A stretch of 32,459 nucleotides of DNA from Desulfobacula sp. GTDB lineage: Bacteria; Desulfobacterota; Desulfobacteria; Desulfobacterales; Desulfobacteraceae. Numbering within the stretch: position 1 is the stretch's first letter; the number at the start of each line of letters is the position of its first letter. The stretch is taken from the NCBI GenBank assembly GCA_012031875.1, contig JAAUSZ010000023.1, positions 1 to 32,459 of the forward strand, written 5' to 3'. This document shows positions 1 to 9,188 of the stretch, piece by piece. Both the position numbers and the translations under genes were made by a program. Under the pieces are notes generated by a model. That model was not told where the DNA came from and made no database searches. It saw nothing but the letters and a program-made list of their open reading frames with translations.

Positions 1-158
1 TTCCCGGTTGACCGTATCGCCTCGCCCCTTCCCCCAGAGAGGTCAGGAGCATCGACCGAGGCCACGCCCATGGCCATGGCCAGGAGAACCAGAAAGGTCC
101 GGGCAGGATAGCCGGATAGGGCCCGCAGGCTGAATATAAAAGTATTTCCGGCTTTCAT
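1..158 (-). CDS. ABC transporter permease, MacB/FtsX type (partial, frameshifted)
   Basis: Only the N-terminus lies in the window; the gene runs off the left edge. It starts at ATG (156-158), and that ATG overlaps the TGA of the ATPase gene by 4 bp, so the two are translationally coupled. The readable start (MKAGNTFIFSLRALSGYPAR, then a hydrophobic helix FLVLLAMAMGVASV) is the cytoplasmic N-tail and first membrane helix of MacB-like permeases. After GVASV the frame reads an unlikely peptide. Another frame gives the family-like MLLTSLGEGARRY, and a second shift then gives VNRE. So the sequence appears to carry two small indels, near 53 and near 12-13. The likely role is the membrane subunit of the export system formed with the next two genes. 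The family call rests on about 50 residues and on context. Confidence 0.72.
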   Translation of the reverse strand, partial: MKAGNTFIFSLRALSGYPARTFLVLLAMAMGVASVDAPDLSGGRGEAIRSTG

Positions 159-841
159 GAACTGGGGTCCGGTGGCCTGTCGGACAGGATACGGCCGTCG
201 GTCATGACAATGCTTCGCCGGGCCCGCTTCCCCAGGGCCGGGTCATGGGTGACGATGATGAGCGTAATCCCGGACCGGTTAAGATTTTCCAGGATTTCAA
301 TGACATCGCTGCCGGAATGGCGGTCCAGGTTGCCCGTGGGTTCATCGGCCAGGATCAGGGAGGGCCGCATGATGGTGGCCCGCGCAATGGCCACCCGCTG
401 GCGCTGACCGCCGGAAAGTTGGTCCGGCCGGTGCCTGGCCCGGTCTTTCAGTCCGAGGACCTCCAGGGCGTTGGCGACCCGGGATTTCCTCTCCTTTGGA
501 TCCATTCCGGCCAGGATCAGGGGAAGCTCCACATTTTCCGCAGCCGTGAGCCTGGGGATGAGGTGAAAAAACTGGAAGACAAAACCGATCCGGTTTCTCC
601 GGACCAGGGCCTGGGCCTCGTCCGAGAGAGAGGTGATCCGGTCCTTTTCAAATTCATAGGTGCCGGTGGTGGGCCGGTCCAGGAGGCCGAGGATATTGAG
701 CAGGGTGGATTTTCCCGAGCCCGAAGGCCCCATGACGGAAATATACTCGCCGGGCTTGAATTCCAGGTTGACATCCTTCAGGGCATAGACCTCTTCTTCC
801 CCCACCTTGAAAACCCGGTCGATATTTGAGAGGCGGATCAC
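155..841 (-). CDS. ABC transporter ATP-binding protein, MacB/LolD family
   Basis: A 228-aa ATPase that powers an inner-membrane export or lipoprotein-release type transporter. All nucleotide-binding motifs are intact: Walker A GPSGSGKST (residues 38-46), Q-loop FVFQ (about 87-90), signature LSGGQRQRVAIARA (from 142), Walker B LILADEP (from 162), D-loop GNLD and the H-loop THD. The TSLSDEAQALVRRNRIGFVF region and the DEPTGNLD motif are typical of the MacB/LolD/FtsE branch. The start is GTG (839-841), overlapping the upstream adaptor gene's TGA by 4 bp, and the stop overlaps the permease start by 4 bp. The gene is therefore the middle cistron of an adaptor-ATPase-permease operon. The substrate cannot be told from the sequence. 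Confidence 0.93.
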   Translation of the reverse strand: MIRLSNIDRVFKVGEEEVYALKDVNLEFKPGEYISVMGPSGSGKSTLLNILGLLDRPTTGTYEFEKDRITSLSDEAQALVRRNRIGFVFQFFHLIPRLTAAENVELPLILAGMDPKERKSRVANALEVLGLKDRARHRPDQLSGGQRQRVAIARATIMRPSLILADEPTGNLDRHSGSDVIEILENLNRSGITLIIVTHDPALGKRARRSIVMTDGRILSDRPPDPSS

Positions 842-2004
842 TTTTTTCCACCCGGGAGAATGGCCTTGACCCCGTCTTTTATCCCGGCCTGGTCCACATT
901 CACCACCACGGTTTCGCCGGCTTCAAGGCCGGACAGAACTTCGGTGAAATCCCAGTTGGAAATGCCGGGGGTTATGGCTTTCTCCCGGACCCTGCCCTCA
1001 ACCCGGGAAAAGACAAAGACCCGGTTGCCGTCCAGGATGGCCTCGGTGGGGATGCGAAGGGTGTCGGGATGAACCTTGAGAATGATTTCCACATCTGCGC
1101 TGTAGCCCGCCAGCAGCTGCCTCATGACATCGGCGCGGCTGAATTCAACCTCCACATCAACGGTCCGGGCCTGTTTTTCCCGGTCCAGGACAAAGACCCC
1201 CACCCGGCGGACCCGGCCGTCGTAGTCCCTGTCCCGGTAAGCGTCCAGGCTGATCCTGGCGGGCAGGCCCACGCTGATGAGCGGCGCATCCACCTCATCC
1301 ATGGGTGCGGTCACATAAAAACAGGTATTGTCCACCAGATCCACGGCCGGGGGGGTGGGAATGCCCACGGGAGAAGGCGTCACATATTCATTCAATTCCC
1401 CGTTGATCTCCGCGATGATCCCGCTGAAGGGGGCCGTCAGCCTTGTCCGCTCAAGATTGGCCCGGATCACGCCCATCCGGGACCGGCTCATGAGGGCCGA
1501 GGCTTTGGACGCCTCGCACTCTGCCTTCAGGGCCTTGGCCTCGGTCCTGGCCCGGTCCAGCTTTTCCAGGGAGAGGAGGTTGGCTTTATGAAGCTCGCCA
1601 AAGCGGTCCGCCTCCCGCTGGGCGATTTCCGCCCTGAGACACGCGGCCCTGGACCGGGATTCCATGGCCCCTGCTTCTTTTTCGGCAAAGCCGGCCTCTT
1701 CCCGGAGGTCTTCATTCCAGAGTTCCAGGAGAAGGTCGCCTTTTTTAACTAAATCACCTTCTTTGACGGGCAGGTTAATGATCTGCCCGCCGATGCCGGG
1801 GGAGAGTTTGGCCCGCCGGCAGGCATTGACGGTTCCGGCCCGGGTATTGGCCGCGGTTTTTTCAACCAGGCCTTTTTCAACGGGTTTCACCACCACCTGG
1901 ATGGGTTTTTCACGTGTAAGCCAGAAGGCTGCCGCGCCTGCCGCAACGACTGACAATATCAGGATGATCCATCGGAATTTGATACGGGGCATGGTCCTGT
2001 CCAT
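838..2004 (-). CDS. Periplasmic adaptor subunit, HlyD/MacA family
   Basis: A 388-aa membrane-fusion protein, the first gene of the export operon. It has a short cytoplasmic tail, then one membrane anchor (about residues 11-27, WIILILSVVAAGAAAFW). A biotinyl-lipoyl-like half follows (GGQIINLPVKEGDLVKKGDLLLEL region, about 71-95), then a long Ala/Arg/Glu-rich alpha-helical hairpin (about 98-185). The second lipoyl half is LTAPFSGIIAEINGELNEYV, followed by beta-barrel and membrane-proximal domains ending ILPGGKK. The protein should bridge the inner-membrane permease and an outer-membrane channel; no TolC-like gene is in the window. Two starts are possible, ATG 2004 or the fourth codon after it (ATG 1992, behind AGGA). 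The choice does not affect the domain call. Confidence 0.9.
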   Translation of the reverse strand: MDRTMPRIKFRWIILILSVVAAGAAAFWLTREKPIQVVVKPVEKGLVEKTAANTRAGTVNACRRAKLSPGIGGQIINLPVKEGDLVKKGDLLLELWNEDLREEAGFAEKEAGAMESRSRAACLRAEIAQREADRFGELHKANLLSLEKLDRARTEAKALKAECEASKASALMSRSRMGVIRANLERTRLTAPFSGIIAEINGELNEYVTPSPVGIPTPPAVDLVDNTCFYVTAPMDEVDAPLISVGLPARISLDAYRDRDYDGRVRRVGVFVLDREKQARTVDVEVEFSRADVMRQLLAGYSADVEIILKVHPDTLRIPTEAILDGNRVFVFSRVEGRVREKAITPGISNWDFTEVLSGLEAGETVVVNVDQAGIKDGVKAILPGGKK

Positions 2005-2084
2005 TCATTTCTGATCAGAGGGTTGATAAAAATCTATCTTAACGCCACAGTCCATATATCATGACGCCCTTTGATTTACAATTG

Positions 2085-2912
2085 TTATGGCGGGGCAAGC
2101 GATGGGGCCGACAGCCCCTTTATAAATTCAGCCTCAATGGAAGAGAGCATCCTGTACAAAGTCGGCTTGGTGGTGCCAAGGGTTTTGACAATAGACACAG
2201 AGATTCCCCCCTTAAATTTGAGTCTGATAAATTCTCTGATCTTTGCCTCTGTGAGGCCGTGATGGCCCCGTTTAAATTTAGGGCGTTTAAAATACGCATC
2301 AACACCCGATTCCACAATCATTAATGAAATGAAAAACACGGTGGTATTCAATCTGTCGGCAATGGTTTGTTTGTCCTGCCCGTTTTTCAAGAGACGGATC
2401 AGCTCATCGGTTTCATTTTTTGTCGGCTTAAAATCAATGCGCGGTTTGGTCCGGTCAATTTTAAAAAAATGGTAATGCAGGGAATTCTTTGAAACCCCGA
2501 TCTTTTTGCCGACCTGGTCATAGGTCAGGCCGTTCCTGAAAAGCTTCACGGCCAGGGCCTTTTGTTCCCTGGTGATTTTGTCTTTGGACCACTGGGGATC
2601 AATTTTAATGTCTTTGATTCCCAGAGCCCTTTTGAGGGTTTTCAGATTCACCCGGATTTCCTTGATTACTTTTTGCTGGGACATTCCGCCCTGCAGCAAT
2701 TTCACGGCTCTTTCAATATCCCTGTCAGACATCGCGGTCCGGTTTTTATGGATTTCTTTGATTTCAAGGTGGTGTGCCTTTAATGCCGTCTTTATGATCT
2801 GGTAGTTAAGGCCAAATATTTCGCCGGCGCTTTTATAGGAATTCCCGGCCAAAAGATACCGGTGGATTTTTTTTGTGTCTTCAAGACTTAGGTTTGGTTT
2901 TTTTATGATCAT
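2085..2912 (-). CDS. Protein of five tandem helix-turn-helix units, function unknown
   Basis: A 275-aa protein that I do not recognise as a named family. The start is ATG 2912, with GAGGA six bases upstream; a TTG two codons earlier is less likely. The whole chain reads as five degenerate copies of a Hin/resolvase-like HTH. Each copy has a leucine-rich helix, an L-x2-G-(x)-S/T turn, a second helix with a conserved hydrophobic-Gly step, and a recognition helix ending in a hydrophobic-Leu pair. The turns fall at about residues 23, 76, 128, 178 and 236 (LLAGNS, LLQGGMS, LFRNGLT, LLKNGQD, KFKGGIS), a spacing of 50-58. No catalytic domain, membrane segment or oligomerisation domain is visible. The gene is lysine-rich and more AT-rich than its neighbours, which suggests recent acquisition. 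It could be a multi-finger DNA-binding regulator or a domesticated transposase DNA-binding array. Confidence 0.75.
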   Translation of the reverse strand: MIIKKPNLSLEDTKKIHRYLLAGNSYKSAGEIFGLNYQIIKTALKAHHLEIKEIHKNRTAMSDRDIERAVKLLQGGMSQQKVIKEIRVNLKTLKRALGIKDIKIDPQWSKDKITREQKALAVKLFRNGLTYDQVGKKIGVSKNSLHYHFFKIDRTKPRIDFKPTKNETDELIRLLKNGQDKQTIADRLNTTVFFISLMIVESGVDAYFKRPKFKRGHHGLTEAKIREFIRLKFKGGISVSIVKTLGTTKPTLYRMLSSIEAEFIKGLSAPSLAPP

Positions 2913-3103
2913 TTTCAATCCTCAAACAATTCAATTCGTTGAGCCTTTTTAAAATAAGGAACGGTTCAATTGACACATAATCGAAAAGAAAACCCTTTGC
3001 AAGATATTTTAAAAAACCGGTGTTTCTTTGATCTCCATGGGTTTACGGTCCGGTCGGCATCCCGGGCCGGCCATTCTATCTTATTGCCGGTTCCAGGGGA
3101 TAA

Positions 3104-5962
3104 TCAGTCGTGAGCAGCGCTTTCGGTTTTATCCAGAACCCCCCGCACCTTTTCCGCCAGGTCTGCCATTGAAAAGGGCTTCTGGATAAATGCCACACCT
3201 TCGTCCAGCACGCCCTGATGGGCAATGACATTGGCGGTATAGCCGGACATGAATAAGAGTTTGATATCCGGATGAATTGCTGTCAAGCGCCTAGCCAGAT
3301 CCCGGCCGTTCATTCCGGGCATGACCACGTCCGTCATGAGAAGATGGATTTTTCCGGTATGCTCGCCGGCCAAGGCCATGGCCTCCACGGGCGTTGCCGC
3401 GGACATTACCGAATATCCTTTCCGCTCCAGCATCACCCGGGTGAGTTTTAAAACGGCTGGTTCATCTTCCACCAAAAGGATGGTTTCATTACCGGAAGGG
3501 ATTTTTTTCTCCGTATGGGCAAGTGCGGATATCTGATCCGCGGCAAAGAACCGGGGCAGATAGATCTTAAAAACGGTGCCTTGGCCCGGCTCGCTGTAAA
3601 CATTGATAAATCCTTTGTTTTGTTTGACAATACCATATACGGTGGCCAGGCCGAGCCCGGTGCCCTTGCCCATTTCCTTTGTGGTGAAAAAGGGCTCAAA
3701 TAAATTACCCAGAGTTTCTTTGTCCATGCCGGACCCATTATCACTGACCCCCAGCAGGACAAAATCACCAGGGATAAATCCGGCATGGTCAGTGCAGTAA
3801 ACCTCATCAAAGCAGACCATGTCCGTTTCGATGGTGATCTTACCCACGCCGGTAATGGCGTCCCGGGCATTTACACACAGGTTGGCCAGGATCTGATCAA
3901 TCTGGGAAGGGTCCATTTTTACCGGCCACAAATTTTTAGCGGGTTTCCAGAGAAGATCGATGTCCTCACCGATGAGCCTTTGCAGCATGGTGATCATCTG
4001 TTTGACGGTCTGGTTCAAATTGAGCATTTTAGGCTCAATAATCTGTTTTCTGGCAAAGGTCAGCAATTGTTTGGTCAACTCAGCCGACCGCTTTGCCGCG
4101 TTTTGAATTTCTTCCAGGTGTGAATGGATGTCGTAATGCTCTTCCGTCTGTTCCAGAGCCAGTTCCGCGTGCCCCAGGATGACCCCCAGCATATTGTTGA
4201 AATCATGGGCCACGCCGCCGGCCAAGCGGCCGACGGATTCCATTTTCTGGGCCTGGGTGAGCTGCTCCTGAAGTTTTGCTCTTTCCGATTCAGCCTGTTT
4301 CCGTTCGCTGATATCCCGGAATTCAGTCGTTCTGACCTGTTTCCCCTTGTAGGGGATATTCCGGGCTTCCAGGTGTATGGGAAATTCTTCCCCGTTTTTC
4401 CGCAATCCCAGGGCCTCATAGGGTTTTTCATAACCGGATAAAATATTGTCCATGACAACGGGCCTTGATTTTTCCGCAATGAGCAGCAATCCGTCCATCC
4501 CGATCAATTCATCCATAGAATACCCGGTCATCTCCGACAGACCCTGGTTGCACTCCAGGATAACCCCCTTGTCATGGATGGCGATCCCACCGAAAGAAGC
4601 GTTGTGAAGGGCTTTGAAACGGGCTTCGCTCTCCCTGAGGAGTTCATCGGCCCGCTTGCTTTCGGTAATATCCTGAAACGCGGATACCAGGGCAGGTTTT
4701 CCCTGGTACCGGATGCAAGAGGTATTGGCCAGGACAAAAATTTTCCGGCCATCCCGCCGGATAAGGCACATTTCAGTAGTTTTGACCGATTTTCCTTCCT
4801 CCAGAACCTCATGCCGCCGCTGGGATGCCTGTTCAGTGAATTCGGAATGGATCCAATCATCGGGGCTGGTGCCGATGATCTCATCCTTGTTTCCCGCTCC
4901 AAAGAGACTGATCACGGAAGGATTGGCAAACACGATCTTTTCTTCCTGCGTAACCAGAAAAGGCAGGGGTGAGAAGTCTATCAGAGACCGGTATCTCTCC
5001 TCGCTTTCCCGCAGCGCGGTTTCTATGGTTTTCCGAAAATCCGCTTCCGATTTGAGGCGTCTGTTCCGGATTAAAACAAACCCGAGAAGAAGCGAGGCAA
5101 CGCCTGTAACACCGATAACCCATTTTAGAACATAGACCTTATTGATCCCGTATTCATATCGGATGGAAAGCCACCGGTTGCGGATGGCGGCATGTTCATC
5201 CGATGTCATGGCAGCCATGGTCTGATTGATGATACCGGCCAGTTCCGGCCAGTCACTCCGTATGGCCATGGCCTGATTATGATCGTCAAAGGGGGTGGGG
5301 GCGGCTACTTTTACATTTGCATATCCCCGGGTCTGTATCGTATATGTTGTCGATAAGAGGTTGCCGATGTAGGCATCCGCCAATCCTGCGGAGAGATCTT
5401 TAACAGGCATTTCAGCATAATTTTTCAGACTCGCGGGGATGACTTTGAGTTTGATTTGGGGATAGTCCTGTTTCAGCCTCTGGTGCATGACATATCCTTC
5501 TTCCACGGCCACTGTTTTTCCGTTCAGGTCATCTATGGAACTGATGAAATCCGAATCCGTCCGGGTGAATATAACCCAGGGCGCAAAAATATATTCGTCT
5601 GTAAAAATCATATCTTTTTTACGCGCTTCGGTAATTTTCGCAGTGGGAACCATATCCACGATTTCATGGCGTTTGATATATTCCAGGGCCTGGGGCCAGG
5701 ACACGTCGGCCTCGCTGACATACTGAAACCGGATACCGTTTGTGTTGAATATATGGACCAGATAATCAATGGAGATCCCCCGGATCTTTCCATCCGTCAG
5801 CATAAAGGGCGGAGAATGGCCGATCCGGACCCGGACGGTATGATGCTCATTCAGCCAGGCTTTTTCTTCGGGGCTCAGGTTTATGTTTGAATCACTGCCT
5901 GAACACAGGGATGGGATAATGAAAAAAAGAATCCAGACAAGAGCGCTTATCGGTTTGTGCAT
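3104..5962 (-). CDS. Hybrid sensor histidine kinase with periplasmic SBP_bac_3 domain, two PAS domains and C-terminal receiver
   Basis: A 952-aa membrane sensor. The chosen start (ATG 5962) gives a clean signal/anchor ([20 protein letters not shown]); an in-frame start 47 codons upstream would bury it. Domain order is as follows. A periplasmic amino-acid-binding-like domain covers about residues 28-268 ([15 protein letters not shown] near the start, [11 protein letters not shown] in the middle). A membrane helix lies at about 279-298. Two PAS/PAC domains cover about 320-436 and 445-555. A coiled region leads to the HisKA box AHDFNN (His586). The HATPase follows with NARDAI, DNGSGM and [14 protein letters not shown] receiver domain starts near 826 (VEDEP, phosphoacceptor Asp878 in TDVVMPGM, Lys in KPF). 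The protein should sense a small periplasmic ligand and relay phosphate internally. No separate output regulator adjoins it; the RR at 6146 belongs to its own kinase. Confidence 0.92.
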   Translation of the reverse strand: MHKPISALVWILFFIIPSLCSGSDSNINLSPEEKAWLNEHHTVRVRIGHSPPFMLTDGKIRGISIDYLVHIFNTNGIRFQYVSEADVSWPQALEYIKRHEIVDMVPTAKITEARKKDMIFTDEYIFAPWVIFTRTDSDFISSIDDLNGKTVAVEEGYVMHQRLKQDYPQIKLKVIPASLKNYAEMPVKDLSAGLADAYIGNLLSTTYTIQTRGYANVKVAAPTPFDDHNQAMAIRSDWPELAGIINQTMAAMTSDEHAAIRNRWLSIRYEYGINKVYVLKWVIGVTGVASLLLGFVLIRNRRLKSEADFRKTIETALRESEERYRSLIDFSPLPFLVTQEEKIVFANPSVISLFGAGNKDEIIGTSPDDWIHSEFTEQASQRRHEVLEEGKSVKTTEMCLIRRDGRKIFVLANTSCIRYQGKPALVSAFQDITESKRADELLRESEARFKALHNASFGGIAIHDKGVILECNQGLSEMTGYSMDELIGMDGLLLIAEKSRPVVMDNILSGYEKPYEALGLRKNGEEFPIHLEARNIPYKGKQVRTTEFRDISERKQAESERAKLQEQLTQAQKMESVGRLAGGVAHDFNNMLGVILGHAELALEQTEEHYDIHSHLEEIQNAAKRSAELTKQLLTFARKQIIEPKMLNLNQTVKQMITMLQRLIGEDIDLLWKPAKNLWPVKMDPSQIDQILANLCVNARDAITGVGKITIETDMVCFDEVYCTDHAGFIPGDFVLLGVSDNGSGMDKETLGNLFEPFFTTKEMGKGTGLGLATVYGIVKQNKGFINVYSEPGQGTVFKIYLPRFFAADQISALAHTEKKIPSGNETILLVEDEPAVLKLTRVMLERKGYSVMSAATPVEAMALAGEHTGKIHLLMTDVVMPGMNGRDLARRLTAIHPDIKLLFMSGYTANVIAHQGVLDEGVAFIQKPFSMADLAEKVRGVLDKTESAAHD

Positions 5963-6145
5963 TATTTTAAAGCTTCCATTTTTTTTTGACGGATTAACAT
6001 AATTGAACCATGCGTTACCCCTGGGTTTTGCAGGTATTATACGTTCATTTGTCCGGAGGCATACCTGGGCGAAATAAACGAGATCCGAAAGTACTTCCGC
6101 CATAAAAGCTACATCAAGAAACCGGGGAATGCAAACAAATTTAAA

Positions 6146-6843
6146 TCAGTCGGGGTCCAGGCTGAACCGGTAGCCTGCGCCATAGACGGAATGGATGACG
6201 TCTTTGTCCGGCAGGTGCCCGGCTATTTTTTTGCGAAGATTTTTTATATGGGTGTCAATGGTCCGGTTATACCCTTCAAATTCGTAGCCCTGGACCATGC
6301 CCACCAGTTCCGTGCGTGAAAAACCCGGCCCTGGGCCGTCATCAGGGCCTTCAGGATGCCGTATTCATTGGGCGTGATTTTGAGCAAAACCTTGTGGATC
6401 CGGACTTCCCGGCTCTGGGTGTTCAGGGAAAAGGGCCCGGTCTCCAGGGTCCGGGGAAGGGGTTCCTCCCCGCTTCTTCGGAGAACGGCCTTGGCTCTTG
6501 CCACCACCTCTCTGGGGCTGAAGGGCTTTACGATATAATCGTCGGCCCCCAGGTCAAGGCCCAAAAGGATATCGGCTTCTTCCACCCGGGCCGTCAGCAT
6601 GATGATGGGGACCCTGGAGGTCTTCCGGATGTCCCGGCACAGGCTGATGCCGTCCATGCCCGGAAGCATGAGGTCCAGAAGAATCAGGTCCAAGGGCTGA
6701 CCCTTCATAAAGGCAAGGACATGGTCTCCCCGGTAAAGGACGGAGACATGGAAACGGTGGCTTTCAAAATAGTCGGATAAAACCGAGGCGATTTTGACCT
6801 CGTCTTCCACAATGAGTATCCGGGGGCGGTTCATGGGGTCCAT
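6146..6843 (-). CDS. OmpR-family response regulator, BaeR-like (frameshifted)
   Basis: The DNA-binding response regulator partner of the kinase just upstream. The receiver domain is intact: acidic pair in LIVEDE, phosphoacceptor Asp57 in LLDLMLPGMDG, Thr in IIMLTARV, and Lys in VKPFSPREVVAR. The winged-helix domain begins normally (TPNEYGILKALMTAQGRVF), then the frame breaks. In the next frame the family sequence resumes as SRTELVGMVQGYEFEGYNRT and continues through DTHIKNLRKKI to YGAGYRFSLDPD, ending at TGA 6146-6148. Adding one base to the five-A run at 6319-6323 restores a 232-aa protein. The kinase stop lies four bases upstream, so the pair is one transcript with the kinase gene first, which is less common than regulator first. 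The frameshift is probably a sequencing error; if real, the regulator would have lost DNA binding. Confidence 0.85.
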
Positions 6844-6847
6844 GGTG

Positions 6848-8287
6848 TTAGATCAGCGGCAGCCGGAGGGTGACGGCAAGGCCGGAGCCCGCTGCATTCA
6901 CGGCTGAGATTTCGCCGTTGTGGGCCGATACAATGGTTTTGCAGATGGAAAGGCCCAGCCCGGACCCGCCGGTCCGGGTCCGGGAAGGATCCACCCGGTA
7001 GAGCCGGTCAAAGAGCCTGTCCACGGCATGGGGCGGGACCCCGGGGCCGGAATCCTCAAGAACGATGACCAGCATCCGGTTTTCGACCCTGTCTTCAAGG
7101 GTCAGGGTGCAGGGTTTGTGAGCGTATTTCAGGGCATTGTCAATGAGGTTTGAAAAAAGCTGCCTGATCCTGTCCCCGTCCCCGGATATTTCTTCCCGGA
7201 GGCAGCTTAGGCGGTTGACAAGGGACAGCCCCTCGGTTTTAAACCGGGTTTCAAAGAGGGCCAGCACCATTTTCAGGATTTCCACGGGCCGGACAGGCTC
7301 TGTTTTAAGGGTCAGGGCCCCGGCATCGGCCACGGACAGGAAATGGAGGTCATTGACTATATGTTCAAGATAGAGGATTTCAGAATGAAGGGAGTCCATC
7401 CTTTCCGGAGAAACGGGCCTTATCCCGTCCAGGATGGCCTCGATTTCCCCCTTCAGAACGGACAGGGGGGTCCGGAGTTCGTGGGAGATATCCATCATCC
7501 ATTGCTTTCTCATGGTTTCATAGGTTTCCAGGGTTTCGGCCATGTGGTTGAAATCCCGGGCCAGGAGCCCCAGTTCATCCTTTGTGCGGACATGGATCCG
7601 GGTATCAAACCTGAACCCGGCCAGGGCCCGGGTCCCCCTGACCAGCTCATGGACCGGGGAAAGGATGTACCGGGATAATCCATAGGATACCAGGCCTGCA
7701 AGGATGAATACAATCACGCCCACGGTATAGAAGATTTCAGCCCGTTCCCTGAATGCCGGTTTCCTGCCGGCGCGGGGCGAGCCCTCATTCTGCCGGAGCC
7801 CGATCCATCCCAGGGTCTCGCCGTGAAGGGAGACGGGGTTGAATTTGACCTTTGAATCCGGACTATCGTCCGGAAAATCCGGCCCGGCAACCCTGGTTTT
7901 TTCGGCATCATAAAGTGCGATGTTAAGCCGGGGAGGGAAACCCGAGGAGCCGGAAGGTCCGGGCCGGTCCGGGGGAAGGGGCGGTTCGGGCCGGGCCTTT
8001 GGGCCGGGCGGTTCGTGAAAGGCCGGGAGAGGGCCCTTATTTCTCAGGGTGGTCTGGATGAAGCGGTCAAAGGCATTGGGAATATTTTTAAATTCATCCC
8101 AACTTTTATTGCGTTGAAATTCCAGGGCCAGTTCATAGGAGAGAATGGTCAGGATTTCATTTTCAATCCGGTCCGCCATTTCCTGAAAGTGCCGGGATAA
8201 ATAAAACTCAAAGGTGGCCCCCACTAAAATCAAGAGGACAAAGGAGACCACCAGGTGAACCCCGAATAATTTATGTGAAAGCCTCAT
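6848..8287 (-). CDS. Sensor histidine kinase, BaeS-like
   Basis: A 479-aa two-helix membrane sensor. TM1 is at about residues 10-28 and TM2 at about 186-205, enclosing a periplasmic domain of about 155 residues. That domain contains a Pro/Gly-rich stretch (about 86-118, with PEPPLPPDRPGPSGSSG) that looks like a flexible linker. A HAMP domain follows (about 206-258), then HisKA with His269 in DISHELRTPL. The HATPase domain has LIDNALKYA, EDSGPGVP and GGSGLGLSICK. It is the first gene of a kinase-regulator operon with the downstream OmpR-type regulator. The BaeS/CpxA-like architecture suggests envelope sensing, but no ligand-binding motif is recognisable. The start is ATG 8287. Confidence 0.9.
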   Translation of the reverse strand: MRLSHKLFGVHLVVSFVLLILVGATFEFYLSRHFQEMADRIENEILTILSYELALEFQRNKSWDEFKNIPNAFDRFIQTTLRNKGPLPAFHEPPGPKARPEPPLPPDRPGPSGSSGFPPRLNIALYDAEKTRVAGPDFPDDSPDSKVKFNPVSLHGETLGWIGLRQNEGSPRAGRKPAFRERAEIFYTVGVIVFILAGLVSYGLSRYILSPVHELVRGTRALAGFRFDTRIHVRTKDELGLLARDFNHMAETLETYETMRKQWMMDISHELRTPLSVLKGEIEAILDGIRPVSPERMDSLHSEILYLEHIVNDLHFLSVADAGALTLKTEPVRPVEILKMVLALFETRFKTEGLSLVNRLSCLREEISGDGDRIRQLFSNLIDNALKYAHKPCTLTLEDRVENRMLVIVLEDSGPGVPPHAVDRLFDRLYRVDPSRTRTGGSGLGLSICKTIVSAHNGEISAVNAAGSGLAVTLRLPLI

Positions 8288-8367
8288 TCATACTGTTTAA
8301 TACCCTTTTGGCATCTTGGCAAGACAGGCTGAAAAATCTTCATTTTTTCTTCATAATCCGGCTGTAA

Positions 8368-8392
8368 GGGGCGGTTCTTTTAAAACCGCCCC
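8368..8392 (-). terminator. Hairpin downstream of the EF-hand gene
   Basis: A perfect 9-bp GC-rich stem (GGGGCGGTT / AACCGCCCC) with a 7-base loop, starting 28 bases past the stop of the EF-hand gene. No long U tract follows on the minus strand, so it may act as a weak or Rho-assisted terminator or a 3'-end stabiliser. It separates the EF-hand gene from the kinase-regulator operon. Confidence 0.6.
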
Positions 8393-8420
8393 CTTGACGG
8401 GCAAATATCAATAGAGCAAT

Positions 8421-9071
8421 TTATGCAACGGCATTCAGAAGTGAAGCCAGGCTGCCGGAACTGGTGCTGTCTCCTGCATAAGTCAGGAGAAAGGATTGAA
8501 TGGCCTGCTGGTAAGCCTTTAGGGCCACGTCCTGAGTCACGGTCGCGCCGGTGGAACCAAGGCTCTGGCTCTGATCCGTCTGCCGGTGTTGGGTTTCACG
8601 GCCGGCTTCAATCTCTGCGGCCGTGAGAAACCCGTCCTGATCCGTATCAATTTCAGAAAAGATCTCATCGGGCAGGGCGGATTCATCCGCACTGATGAGT
8701 TCATCGCCGTCCGCGTCTTCTGTTTCAAAGATGGATTCGATACTCATGGGCTCCTTGCCCACACCGCGGCCTCCGCCCATACCGCCCATACCGCTGGCCG
8801 GGGGGCCTGCGGCCAGCATTTCCTCAAGCTCTTCCAGCGTCAGCGCGCCATCCGAATCCGTATCGGCATTGGAAAACATTTCCTCTGTCAGGCTCGTCTC
8901 TTCAATGGTGAGGGTCCCACTCTCATCCGCGTCCTCTTTTTCAATGATGGAGGCGGCGTCGGGAGGCGCGGGCGGGGTAAAACCGCCGCCCTGCGTACCC
9001 TGTGTTCCTGATGATGAATAGGAAGACGTGTAGTAGGCGGCATACGATTGTCCGATTCCCTGGATATTCAT
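8421..9071 (-). CDS. EF-hand calcium-binding protein, four loops
   Basis: A 216-aa acidic protein. The start is fixed at ATG 9071 by a strong AAGGAGA (9077-9083) six bases upstream; an in-frame ATG 13 codons earlier has no such site. Four EF-hand loops are readable: DADESGTLTIEE, DTDSDGALTLEE, DADGDELISADE and DTDQDGFLTAAE. They are arranged as two pairs separated by a Gly/Met/Pro linker (ASGMGGMGGGRGVG). All have Asp at loop position 1 and Glu at 12, so calcium binding is plausible. The N-terminus (MNIQGIGQSYAAYYTSSYSS) is a Ser/Tyr-rich segment and not a Sec signal. The C-terminus (AYQQAIQSFLLTYA, then a Ser/Leu-rich end) is amphipathic, which would fit non-classical secretion. Function is unknown; the C-terminal tail is not a classic RTX signal. 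Confidence 0.82.
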   Translation of the reverse strand: MNIQGIGQSYAAYYTSSYSSSGTQGTQGGGFTPPAPPDAASIIEKEDADESGTLTIEETSLTEEMFSNADTDSDGALTLEELEEMLAAGPPASGMGGMGGGRGVGKEPMSIESIFETEDADGDELISADESALPDEIFSEIDTDQDGFLTAAEIEAGRETQHRQTDQSQSLGSTGATVTQDVALKAYQQAIQSFLLTYAGDSTSSGSLASLLNAVA

Positions 9072-9134
9072 ATTGGTCTCCTTGTTAAAATTTAGGTTCA
9101 TGTGAATCAACAGTTTTGTGTCGGCTTTATTTTT

Positions 9135-9188
9135 CCATAGGCATCACCTTCTTTCATAAACAGACAGATTTCCCGTCAGGGCCTATGG
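9135..9188. repeat. 8-bp inverted repeat at the 3' side of the transposase-like gene
   Basis: CCATAGGC (9135-9142) and GCCTATGG (9181-9188) form a perfect inverted pair separated by 38 bases. The right copy includes the stop codon of the transposase-like gene. It could be a 3'-end hairpin or the remains of an element end, or chance. I found no matching copy upstream of the gene, so it is not evidence of a complete insertion sequence. Confidence 0.3.

Noticed and set aside
5963-6103. The 47-codon N-terminal extension of the hybrid kinase
   Set aside because: It would place a signal peptide in the middle of the protein and has no convincing ribosome-binding site; the start at 5962 is preferred.
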